Below, piece by piece: positions 12,638-23,840 of a stretch of 64,000 nucleotides of DNA. This stretch comes from Talinum fruticosum (Eukaryota; Streptophyta; Magnoliopsida; Caryophyllales; Talinaceae), in the NCBI GenBank assembly GCA_021018815.1, contig JAITYX010000003.1, positions 1,488,001 to 1,552,000 of the forward strand, in the 5' to 3' direction. The position numbers were made by a program, and so were the translations under genes. The number at the start of each line of letters is the position of its first letter. Positions within the stretch are counted from its first letter, which is position 1. The notes below the pieces were generated by a model. That model saw nothing but the letters and a program-made list of their open reading frames with translations. It ran no database searches and was not told the origin of the DNA.

Positions 12638-15600
12638 TCACTCAGTATCATCAAGATATTGGCAAACAGGAAGATAATAAGTATCCAGTTGCCAGTATTT
12701 GTGCCTTAGACCTTCCCAAATATCTTCTGCCAAACAATCCTTGACTGGAAGTGGGATTAACTGAGTAGCATAACCTGAGTTTTCAAGTTCAAGAGAAACC
12801 AAATTGCAGTAAACAACATGGAAGAAGGCATTATCTCCACAAAGACCATTGAAGAACGAGTAAATGCCACCAGGTTTCAACAATTTTGGAAGATGTTGGT
12901 GGAATTCTCTGAGGTCTTCATAGTATTCTCCGTAAGTATCAAAGAATATACCTGAACATTAAACCAAGACTTATGACAACAACGGAGTACAAGCTGAAAG
13001 CATTGAATGTGAATATGTTCTAGTAGACATAGAAAGAGCAATGGGAGCTTAAATGGAGATAAATCAATAACTATATGCAATATGTAGTGATGGACCTAGA
13101 TGTCGAGAAGGGTGAGTGGAAGGACAACCGAAGACAAAGGGCTAATACCGCAAGCTAGCATAGTACCTTAGTGATAGTCTTCGGTAGGCGAGGCGTGGAA
13201 AGACAACCGAAAACAAGGAGATAGTATCGCAAGGTGTGGGAAGACAACCGAAGACAAGCCGCTAGCACCGTAAGCGAGCAAAGTAGGGAATGCGATTAGC
13301 GATGGGATGGAGAGACAAGAGACACCGGGTACTAGTGTCTCCTTGGGTAAAGTCGCACCGCCAAGGATTAACTAGGGTACTAACTCAAACCAAGAGATAA
13401 CTTCTCCCTTTGGGTTGATGGGGGTAGCTAGGTTCAAACTTCAAATGTCAAAGATGCATTGGTGGTCTTGAGGAGAAGATTGAAGAGTAGTTGGATTCTC
13501 TGGAAGTTGGTTCTTTTCGCTATTTGGTGGTGTACAAGGAAAGAAAGGAACACAAATTTTTAGGGCAAAGTTGACCCTCTTAAAATTCCAAATTCTATTT
13601 GTTGAGAATTTTGTACGTGCTGAATTGCGATACAAGGGTCTCTTATATTTTGTAGATAAAACTATCCATGAGAGCTTGAAGGCAAGATGATTTTTCTACT
13701 TGCCTCTTTTGTATATGGGTGTAAACCCCTTGGTGTCTCATTAGGACTCCCTTTCGTTTCATAAAAATCGTCAACAATTTCTATTTTATATGTTTGAAAA
13801 ATATTCTCAAATTTTCTATTTATATTTTAAAAAGTGGCACTTCATTTGAAAGTCCTGACTAATAAAAAAATATCTTAAATTTTTATCTTCCTAAAGTTTG
13901 ATAGCTTAATAAAACAGGAGGGGGTATAATTTTGGTTACTGATAAAAACATATTGAATCTTTCATCATGCAACTGTAATAACCTGAAGCACCAAGTCCAA
14001 CATCCATTATCACTAACGTTGGAGGCAAGTTAATATAATTTTGGTTACTGATAAAAATATATTGAATCTTTCATCTAGGCAAGTCTTAGGGTGTTAAACC
14101 CCTCCCCATAGGATCGACTCCTAAAAGGTACGAAGTCTCCAGATCGAGGAATTTGTGAGGCAAGCCACCAGGAGCCTTTGTTGGCCTCCTTACCGTGGGC
14201 CAGTAGGGATAGCATCAGAGCGTGGCGTCCCCGTGACAACGGGCCTCGACCCAAGATGGGGAAAAATCCCCGCCCCAAACAAGGATGGGTCGGGGGTGAG
14301 GACAAAACCTCATCCCCAAGCGGATTTTTGTCCTCATTTCTCTCACGTTTTTTTTTGAAAAGATATTTTTACCTGTGCATTCTGATTTTTTTTTAAAATT
14401 AGTGAGGATAATTTGGTAGTATTATGATGCTAAACCCTATATATAAAACCTAACACTACCCGTAGTTTTTATCCGATCGTTTCCTTCTCACTCTCTCTCC
14501 TTTCTCTCTCTCTCATATCTGAATGCCCGAAAGAAAACTTCAACTTCCCACACACTTGATATCCATCTCAAAACATCTCCGTCTCTCTATATCTCTCTGC
14601 CCACCCCCCATATCTCCACGCTCTTTCGCAATCCAGGAGGCCATGCCAAGGCTTCCATCATGAATCCACTGCTTGGACCTCCATAAATAGTCCTTGAAAC
14701 TGCTAGAAGTAGCAAAACAAGACGCTCACAATTTATTCTGCACATGGACGCTATAGGGGTGGATCTATACTCATCGAAAACCTCCTTGTGATCCCTCACC
14801 CTTTGCTTACGCCGCCACACTACTTAGGATTGGAGTTAAAGAGCACCTGTTGCAACCGGTTAATCTTTTTCTATTTTTCAAAATTGTAAAATTGAACCTT
14901 ATTGTCTATTTTTGCAATGAATCGATGTGGAAATCCTCAAAGAAATTTTTAGAGGATTGTTGGTTTTGTTTTTTTTTTTTTTTTTATCTGAATTGGCTTG
15001 ATTCGAGTTTGGTTTAGCTTGTTCTCGGGGATCTGGGATCCGGTACAGATCGGGAACTCGTTGGGTTCGGGAGGGAGAAACTTCTTTTACATAAGGGGGA
15101 TGGGGCTGCCCCGTTGCCATCCCTATGGGATAGGCCTAGTTTCAACTTGTATGTCCCCTATTCCCAAGGTCTGAGGCCTAGTTCAACTAGTTTATATCAT
15201 CTTCCGAGTGTCAACCCTTAGCTGGTTAGTTGGCCTCTTACTGGGCCCATGTATGGGACGTAGTTGCCTCCCCACCCGCCCCCAAAAAAAATTAAACAAA
15301 TAAAAGAGTCGAGCCAAGAGGCAATCTAGCCAAATGAAGCAATGAGATCAGTAAGGATTACAATCCCTCAAAGATACAAGTTTCAAGACCAAAGAGTATT
15401 CTTGTAATGATGAAACTCAAGATGCTGCGAAGGATTCTAGGAAGGGAATTGTTAGCTAAGTCCATGCAAAAAGGGTTAACAAGTGGGAAAAGAATACGAC
15501 ATTGTAACAATAATATTACTTTGCCCAACCAAAAACAATAATAATACAAACTAAGATTTTAAGCTGGGAATTACCATCATAGCATTCAAGCTGGGGAAGC

Positions 15601-18600
15601 ACATCTTGCCACCGACCAAATAGAATCTTCACATTTTCCTTCTCACCCCATCCATTTTGAAGCATCCTATCATAAATCTCTGGGTGAGCCTCAACAATAG
15701 TGTGTGAATCAGGATTGTATTGCTGAATGGCTGTGTCAACAAGACCCATTCCAAATCCAATATTCAGTACATGGCCACCTCTGGAGCAGATAGCTTTTGC
15801 ATGAGCTTCCATCAATGGATTCTCCCAGGCCATCATGATAGCCTTGCTCTCAGCGTCCATTAGCTTATCCTCACTGAAACTAATCCTATCTTCCAAGTAA
15901 TGCCCATTGGAGTCAGCAGTTTCATTGGCTTTTCTTGCTATGGTACCTAGGACCAATTCAGCTTGAATCCCTGTTTAAAAGTAGATGATAAGACCTTTTT
16001 TGTTTGCATTTTTTAAAAGATAAGTTCATTGGTGGATACACAAGAAATATTGGAAGATATTCTCACTAGCATAAAATAAAGCACTTATTGGAATTTGGTA
16101 ACATCCTCCAGGTTTCTACACAATTGGATTCTTATTCATTTTCTTCAACAGCAGTCTAGAAGTGAAACTGGAGAGCGCAAGAGCAGAATGTTGTCAAAAT
16201 GAAAAAGGCCACCAATCAAGGACCAGCCGCATTGTGGTTTAAAAGAATCACTTGCACCAGTGAAAATCTAAATAGAAGAATTCCATTAAAATCATAAAGC
16301 TGCACTGTGGTTTTAGAAAACTATGTGCACTAGTGAAAGTCTAAACCGAAGAATTCCATTGAAATCATAAAAACCAATTTTTTTCATCCTTCAAATCATG
16401 AATTTTATCCCTTTAGAGCCATCTAATATAAAATTTCTCATAAGAACTCTTTCCATATATTACATGGACAAATGTAAAAATAAGATATATGGTGTTTAAA
16501 TCAATGTTTCACCTAATGTGACATAATATCTGAAAGAAATTGAAGCTACTGACAAGCAAATGTTGTACTCAGTCAACACTTCAGTGTCAAATAGTGCTTC
16601 CTTACACAATGAACGGAAAGTATCTCTCCCATTCTATAGTGAAGAACATAGTCACCCAAGGCAGAGTGCAGCACATGAAATGCATCAGAATTGGGGGAAA
16701 GATTTGCCTTATGGGTGATAACAAATATAACAACCACCACCACCAAACAAACAAACAGAAAATCCATTGATCCTTCCCTCTCTTTTCTCCCCTACTCCCC
16801 AGATAGGTTAGGCCAGCCCCAAAACAGTATTTGATGGTATCCCCCCCAAAAAAAAAAAAAGATTTAAAACAAAGCCCCTCTTCAATGAGGGCTGGAAGTG
16901 AGCCTGCCAACTCCATTGCTGTTCAAATCCCTAAAAACCCTGCTATTTCAATGAAGGTTGCAAGACTTCTTCTGTTCAGAATTTGCATTGCTACTGGTGG
17001 CAGAGGAAGTGAGGGTTGAGGAGAGCACAGACAAGGGAAGGAGAATTGCAAGAAGAGGAAGGGGGTCGGATGAGCAAATTGGGGGAGGGGGTACCACCAA
17101 AGTAGACTATCAATGGCCAGAAGATCTCAATTGTAGGATGCAACGGCACAGCAATGGTAGATAAGGGGCAGGGAAGGGGAGGGATAGAGGGAAGGGTTGG
17201 TTGATTGTTGCTCTTGTATCTGTTGTTGTTTATCATCATCACAATCATCATATTTAGGAACATTTTAGGGTCTAAAAAGTCATTTTTTTCAAACTTCATA
17301 GTTTCAAAAATTGGTTTTGTTAATTATGAGTTCAACGAATCATTTCATCAACCTCGATGGATAGACACATCAGCAAATTTTTCAGTTTCTTGGTGTTTTT
17401 TTTTGGGGGCGGGGGAGGCAGGAGGGTTGTGCATGCATTCCACCAAAAGTGGTGGTTGTTATCATTTTTATTGTAATCTGATATGCATCTGCTAATAGCA
17501 TGCAGGAATTTGATGAATGCATGACAACAGAAGCATCATTGCCATATAACGTTGTTACTCATGTACTGGCATCTTATTAGACCATTCCATAATAATGCTT
17601 GCCCAATTATATTTTAGGGACATAATCATATGCTTTGATTTTAAAGACTACCCTAGCATGGTGATCGTTCAACAGCAAATTCAACTAAAATACAAGTGAC
17701 CCTTATTGAATCATTTGGCCATTCAGCTATGTATTTAATCATAACATTGAGAGTAGAACTTTAGGACAGATTGTTCATAATCAACATCCATTCCAAAGGA
17801 AAGTCGAAAAACATGTTGTGTCGCTAATTCATCAAGGAAAAACATTCTTCATTACATAAGTTCACATGAAGCGAGTGTTTGAACACGGAAAGAAACTAAG
17901 AGCTAAACGTGAAAAGGAAGTTTAGCGATTGTACCTATGATAAGAAGGAATACATATACATTAAAAAGAAAGTAGACATGGATTAAGTTAATCAGATGGT
18001 AAAAAGAGGTAAGCAACAATTACCCCAATTCAACAACAAAGAAGGAAACTTTTAGATTATGTTAGGGAAACTTCCATGCTCACCTCCAGTAGCCATTTAC
18101 TCGAGTCCCTAGGAAAAAGTAAATATCATTGCGGCGATATTAGACTATTCAGGAAAATTGAGAAGAAAGCTTGGGATTTTTTACTTTGGGCAATTTTAGT
18201 ATATAACTCCCAAATATTCATATCATATATATCTTCCCTTTGCTTTCTTTACTTCTTTGTCCCTCGTTTTTTCTCGGGTTGACATTAGAATAAGATTTGT
18301 AATGGGAGGAAGATCAAGTCGTGGCCGTGACAGGGTTTAGAGAAGAGTATTAGGCAGGGAAATTTCTAATTGTCATTTTCACATCCCATCACCTTTATCC
18401 CTTGCACATGCCCTAGTATCAGCACTTTTACAAAGAGAGAAACCCATCCATTGAATCATCGCAAAATGCGCAAATGCAAAATCTAGGAGTTGCAAATGTA
18501 ACAAATTTCATATCCGCATATCTACTTCAATACTTAGCTTGAACACTACAACATACTCTTCTATTCATTATCAGACCTAAATTGTGCTCAATATTCCTCA

Positions 18601-19345
18601 GACGCAAAAGTCCGAAAAATTTCACATCCCATGAAAAACAAAAGGTTCCCTTCCAGTCTCAAAAACCAGTCTAATTTTCATGGCGAAATTAAAACACTTT
18701 ATTCACCTGAAGTTCTCAAATTTACACTGTAAAGATTAACCACTCCAAATCAAATAAAAAAAGTAAACAAAAGACCATATCGCAGCATACTAAACTTAAT
18801 CTGAACAACAAACCCAAGTATAAAATTTCCCCAAACAATTAAAAGAAGGAGATTCTCAACAATCCTGCTTCCCATCCTCTTATTAACAGTTCCAAGCACA
18901 CCCATCCGCATAAAAATGGGACTAATTAAAAAAAAAAAAAGAAGATTACAAGATTAGGGCTCCATTTGTAGAAAAATCACGCCAAACGCGCTAATAGAAA
19001 GAGAAAAGTTAACATACCAGCATTAAGAAGGATATCGAAAGCTTCTTGGTGACCATTCTCCATAGCCAAGTCCCCCGCCGAGAGGTTGGACCGAGAGAGA
19101 GCGTTCCAAGGGGCGCCCGCTTCGAGAAGCTTACGAACTACGTCGGCATGACCGTGCTTGGCAGCAAGCATCAAGGGCGTCAGGCCGTCGGCATCGAAGT
19201 ACGTAACGTCGTGGCCGCCGTCGACGAGCGATGAGATGGCGGCGGCGTCGCCAGCCTTCGCCGCTTGGCAGAGCTTCTCTCCTCTATCTCTCTCAGTCTC
19301 TCTCATGTCTGCGCACTCAGAAATTACTGTCTCATTATCAGCCAT
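12638..19345 (-). CDS. Ankyrin-repeat methyltransferase, RMT2-like (arginine N-methyltransferase 2 family)
   Basis: Three exons on the minus strand: 19345-19018, 15970-15575 and 12951-12638. All junctions are GT-AG and keep phase: 328 + 396 + 314 = 1038 nt, 345 codons plus stop. Exon 1 encodes two to three ankyrin repeats (DGLTPLMLAAKHGHADVV, GDLAMENGHQEAFDILL). Exon 2 encodes the start of a class I SAM-binding fold: motif I LNIGFGMGLVD, then an acidic residue in HTIVEAHPEIYDRM. Exon 3 encodes FFDTYGEYYEDL and LKPGGIYSFFNGLCG and ends KYWQLDTYYLPVCQ. This domain order is that of yeast Rmt2, which methylates the delta-nitrogen of an arginine in ribosomal protein L12, and of its plant homologues; plant substrates are less certain. 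No inactivating change is seen. Introns are long (3047 and 2623 bp) and contain transposons. D copy 3 begins 40 bp before the ATG. Confidence 0.93.
12952..15574 (-). other. Intron 2 of the RMT2-like gene, repeat-filled
   Basis: 2623 bp intron. It holds degenerate tandem units around 13100-13280 (GACAACCGAAGACAA and ACCGCAAGC words recurring at about 45-75 bp), a 41-bp near-perfect direct repeat at 13925-13965 and 14034-14074 (one mismatch seen), and a hAT-like element at 14204-15125. A short stretch in the minus reading between the two direct repeats (about 13989-14018) is flanked by AG and GT and could be a cryptic exon, but evidence is weak. Confidence 0.7.
14204..15125. mobile_element. hAT-like non-autonomous element, 922 bp, in intron 2
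   Basis: The left end TAGGGATAGCATCAGAGCG and the reverse complement of the right end TAGGGATGGCAACGGGGCA form a terminal inverted repeat of the TAGGGATGGCAA type common in plant hAT elements. Flanking 8-mers TGGGCCAG (14196-14203) and TGGGATAG (15126-15133) match at 6 of 8, the length expected for a hAT target duplication. No transposase: the open frame at 14587-14820 has no recognised domain. Confidence 0.7.
15971..19017 (-). other. Intron 1 of the RMT2-like gene
   Basis: 3047 bp intron. It contains two tandem copies of about 72 bp (16227-16372, with AAGAATTCCATTRAAATCATAAA ending each unit) and a C-run/A-run at 16842-16860. Open frames here are short and carry no known domain. I see no complete transposon. 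Confidence 0.6.
16227..16372. repeat. Tandem duplication of about 72 bp, two copies
   Basis: Two adjacent similar units (by eye roughly 80% alike), each running from GCTGCAYTGTGGTTT-like sequence to a shared AAGAATTCCATT block. Intronic, with no coding sense. Confidence 0.6.
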
Positions 19346-19531
19346 CGCTTCGTTGGAGTGTGCGAGTTTGTGCTTTGCGAGCTTAGAGCCTGTAATGACT
19401 GTTTTAGGCTCACCTTATGGGCCTGCATATCAGCGGTCTCTTTTTCTCTTTTATAAATTCTTATTTTTATAATGCAAAGTTCACTGATGAGATTTCCTCG
19501 TTTAAATAATTTATATAAAACTCACTCATTA

Positions 19532-19980
19532 GAGCATGTTTGGCCTAATTTTTAAAAAATTATTTTTGTTTTTAAAAAGCATTTTTTTGAAAATTGTTTT
19601 TGAAGAAAAATTTGAAATGTTTGGCCTAAATTTTATATAAGTGTTTTTCAAATAATTAATTTGTTTGACCAAGATTTCTTAAAAGATCAAAATAAGATAG
19701 AGATAAAATAAAATAAGAGAGAGATAAAGATAGAGGAGAGAGAAAAATTAAAATAACGTAAAAAGATAGGAGAGATAGAGAGAAAATAAGATTCGGGTGG
19801 TTATTACGGAGTTTTTCCAGAATTAGAAACGAAACATGCCTATTTGTCGTTTCGTTTTTGGGAGTTTTTCTTCCAAAATCGTTTTTGAAAAATAGTTTTA
19901 ATTTTTTAAAAACTAGTGTTTGGCCTAACTTCTGTTTTTGAATCTAAAAACAGCTTTTAAAATCTAGGCCAAACACCCAC
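19532..19980. mobile_element. Tourist-like MITE, 449 bp, nested in D copy 3
   Basis: TTA flanks at 19529-19531 and 19981-19983. Left end GAGCATGTTTGGCCTAA; right end reverse complement GTGGGTGTTTGGCCTAG. Same family as 11011-11484, with the same AGAGATAAAGATAGAGGAGAG interior. It splits the D sequence CACTCATTA / ATATATTTAATTAA that is continuous in copy 1 (near 5060-5075), so it came after D copy 3. Confidence 0.85.
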
Positions 19981-22900
19981 TTAATATATTTAATTAATTT
20001 ATATTTATATTTTATATTATTATTTATTTTTATAATATATATAAAAAATTATTCGATGTAATATGAATATTTAAATTAATTATTTTAGATTGTGAATTTT
20101 TAAAACAAAAGATACATAATAATAATAATATTATTAAAATAATACAACACCTAAATTAATTATTTTAGGTTGTAATTTTTTAAATATTAGAATTTTTATT
20201 AAATAAAAAAATACAATTATATTACAATTTTAATTTCTGTAATTTTTAAACAAATCAATGTCCAACAATTTATAATTTCAATTATAATTTATTTGATTAA
20301 TAACTCACTAGAGAGAGAAAAAAATTATAATTTAGGCTTAATTAATAAGGAGAGAGTTTGTAATTCAATTAAATTAATTTAGGAGAGAGGTAGAGAGAGT
20401 TCAATTAATTCCCCCATATTCGCTAATTCAACGAGCATAGAGAGGAAGAGAGAGTTTGTAATTTAGGGTTAATTTTTTTTAATGAAAATTTACACTTAAT
20501 TAATAGAGAAAGAATTTGTAATTCCATTTAGGGTGTGTTTGTTTGGAAGGAAAATATTTTATTGAAAAATTAACATTTCATTTTCTGATGTTTGGTAAAT
20601 AAAAATTTGGAAAAAATTTATGACGTAAAATATTTTCCCTTACTCAGAGAAAATAAATTCCGAACTTTTTGGGAGGAAATTAATTTTCCAATGTGCTCCC
20701 TCTCGCTCCGCTATCACCTCCCTCACCATCTCCCTCTCGCTCGATTGTTGCGTGAACCCTAAGAGCCTCTCGCTCATCGCTCGCTCGCCCATCGCTCGCT
20801 CGCCCATTGCTGTTTCTCTCTCCTCTCGAGTCCTCCCGCTCATCGTTGTCCTGCTCAATAGTTTAATAATGGAGGTCACCTCGCTTTCTCTCTCCTCTCG
20901 CTTGCTCACTCGTTCAACAATGGCGTAAAACTAGATTTGTGGTCTTGCTTTCTCTCTCCTCTCGCAGCTTCAAACCTTTTCACCATTCAAGGTATGAAAT
21001 TTTGTTGATTAATGCTTTTTGGTGATTTCTAGTTTCGATATATGGTTTTATTGAGTTAATTTTTGCTGATTTATTATGGTTCTTCTTCTTCCTCTCGTTA
21101 GGGTTCTTCTTCCTCTCGTTAACACACTACCTCTTGGTGGCAACTGGATTAATAGATGGAACTCTCGCCATTCTCGACTCCTCGACCCCGACCTCGCTTC
21201 GTTTCTTCCTTCACTTCATCTTCATCTCGTTAAGGTTCACCTTCTCTTTTGATTGTTAGAATCCTTCTTTTTTTTTGTGATAAAGTTGCTTTCGTTTTGT
21301 CTAATCTACGAGGATTAACTACAAATTCCGTAATAGTTTGTTGATTTATTATTTAATTGAGTACGGTACTAGTATTAATTTTGGGCAATGTCGGATTATT
21401 GGTTTGAGAAGTGAGAACCCTCTACTTGTTCTCGCATATACGAATGGATTGATACAGACTATTTCTCGGCTATTTTGAACATGAAAGCTTATTTCTTGAT
21501 TTTTCAATTTGTCTTGAAATGTTTTAATTTGCATATTTGTCTTTCCCGATATCTCATATTTCCGGTGAGATCTTTACATGTTGACTTGCTAGTGAGTTAG
21601 GACTGGGTGATTGGCTAGGCTTTTATAGGAAGGTAGGAAGTGGGGAAGAAGAAAATGATGAAAGAGGGCATCAGCTGGGACTAGATACATAGGCCTAGGT
21701 ACGAGAACCTTTACATGGTCTAGATACATAACTATATACTTTTCCTTTCTTTCATCTCGTTGGAGATTATCCTAGGATTTTACATTGCACCAGCTGTATT
21801 TGTCAAAAACAAAAACATATCTTTAATTACATAATGGTTTGCCCTACACGTTTAAACTATTTGATAGTTGGCACTTGCCATGCTTATCCTTGTTTAGCTT
21901 ATTCCCGATAGAATAATCTTTGGGCATTTCTATCCGGGTGATAATGGGCAAAAATAAGCTATGAGAAATAGAATATGTCCTTCATTTACAAGACATATGG
22001 CATGGTTGAGGTCAACGGCCTCCATGTCCTTATGCAGCCTTTTAGACCGTATGCTCCTCGGAGACTCTTTAGAATAGCTATGAAATCATCATATACATAA
22101 TGATTCTCGTTATTAACTTGGATCCAATTATCATCATGTATAATCGGATCAGTCAATCTATTCCCTTCCTATAAAAAAGTTGTATCGAGTGCTAAATTTT
22201 CCACCCTAAGATGACTCGCAAGTGTTCTACTAAATGTATCATTTTGATGATAATGAGAAGTTAGTTTGGTAAACATATGAGTCCACCGATACAAGTATGA
22301 GTGTAGTTTTTCATATTACTATGGGTTCTGAAACATAAGTATTAGAGAACATCCGATCCGAGATATTTGCACGAGTCCCAGCACTCGTAATAAAAGCTTT
22401 TAAAATACAAACGGGCTTCGAGTGTTCACTTAATTGAGTAGTGCTATTTTCGGAATGTGCAGGACAAACTTAATATCTAGTGAATATTTCTATTGGCATA
22501 CAAAGGCATGATGGTGTATCTTTACTTGCATATCGACGCATGTTTGTGTATCTTGATATTGGTGTATCTTAGGTAGTGTGTGTAGATATATATCATGAAT
22601 CCCAAAGACTCGGTAGGGTCATATATACTCTTTTCCTCACTGTCTATCCTTAGCTATAACACCTCTTGCTTTTCCAAACCACCAAAAGTCTTATTAACAA
22701 AACTTTTCATATAGAGCAAACCGCCCCGACCCTAAATTCTAATACACGAAACCAATAAGATTGATAGATATGTTATCTTAATATAATCTATTTTAAGGTG
22801 CAATATCCCCAACCTCGAAACATAAAAGAGAATACTTTGAACCTCTCGTTCTCTGTTTATATTGTGGCATACTCTATTTATATTTTGAACCTCTGTTCTC

Positions 22901-23007
22901 TTTTGTGCAATATGACTGATTCATTTGACTTAAATTATATTGTAGCATACTATTGCTTTTGTGGGAGGCACATTAGCCTTTCTTAAAAAGTATAAGAAAA
23001 CAAATAA

Positions 23008-23180
23008 TTTATTCCCAGCTTGGTCGAGTTGCAACGGCTCTTGAAAAATTCTCTAAATCCAAACTCGATGTTGAGGTACTTTTTGAAGAAGTTATGAAGA
23101 CTAAAGGTTTTGAAGATGAGTTTTTGGCTTCGCATTCGATTAACCGATTGCAAACAAAATTCAAGGTAGAGGCTTTCTTG
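23008..23180 (+). pseudogene. C-terminal remnant of the Harbinger Myb/SANT-like ORF in element B
   Basis: Open from the deletion junction to a TGA at about 23178-23180. It encodes the coiled-coil-like tail (QVATALEKFSKSKLDVEVLF-like) and ends EAFL, the same end as the copy at 135-585. Unlike copy A it has no frameshift near MKTKGFEDE. The rest of the gene is deleted. Confidence 0.75.
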
Positions 23181-23696
23181 TGAAAAATGAGAAGCTTCGC
23201 AAAATTTGGCTTCAAAACTTCATATAGAAGAACAACACAACTTGATAGTATTGTATTTTTCCTTTCAGATTTTTTTAGTTTGTTATGTTTATATCTTAAG
23301 GTTTCACTATTATTGGGTTTGGATATGACTTCGAGGAAGTTGTTAGATTATGTTAACCAATTAGCGTTAGCCTTTTAAATGCTTGTTCAGTTAAATTGAG
23401 GTTCTTGAATTATCGGTGGGACTATATGGATTTATGCTTATGTTGGTGTTTTACGTATGGTATGAGAGAGAAGATGATTTTATTTTTTAGTTCAGTTAGA
23501 ATGTTTAACTATCTTCAACTTGTATTATTCTTTTGGGTTTATACAGCCAACGACTTAATCGAAAAAAATATACATGTTTTAGGAGAACTTACATCGGTTG
23601 CATTATCTTCTCTTTCTTCCTTTACTTCTATTTCATTGTGTTTTGAAAAACTTACATCGGTTAATTTGTTAACTTTATCACATTTTTTATTTTATT

Positions 23697-23840
23697 TTAG
23701 GGTTTAGGGTTTAGGGTTAGGGTATGGGGTTTAGGGTTTAGGATTAGGGTATGGGGTTTAGGGTTTAGGGTTTAGGGTTAGCGTATCGGATTTAGGGTTT
23801 AGGGTTAGGGTATCGAATTTAGGGTTTAGGGTTAGAGTTT
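23697..23840 (+). repeat. Interstitial telomere-like (TTTAGGG)n array
   Basis: About 140 bp of TTTAGGG units mixed with variants (TTAGGG, TATGGGG, TATCGGA). The plant telomere unit is clear. It lies inside Harbinger B, about 140 bp from its right end, so it arrived in or with the element; it is not a chromosome end. Confidence 0.9.

Noticed and set aside
14155..14396. Plus-strand frames in intron 2
   Set aside because: They cross a hAT-like element border and have no domain; repeat-derived.
16540..17495. Cluster of short frames on both strands in intron 1
   Set aside because: No homology recognised, and the host gene's exons bracket this region as an intron.
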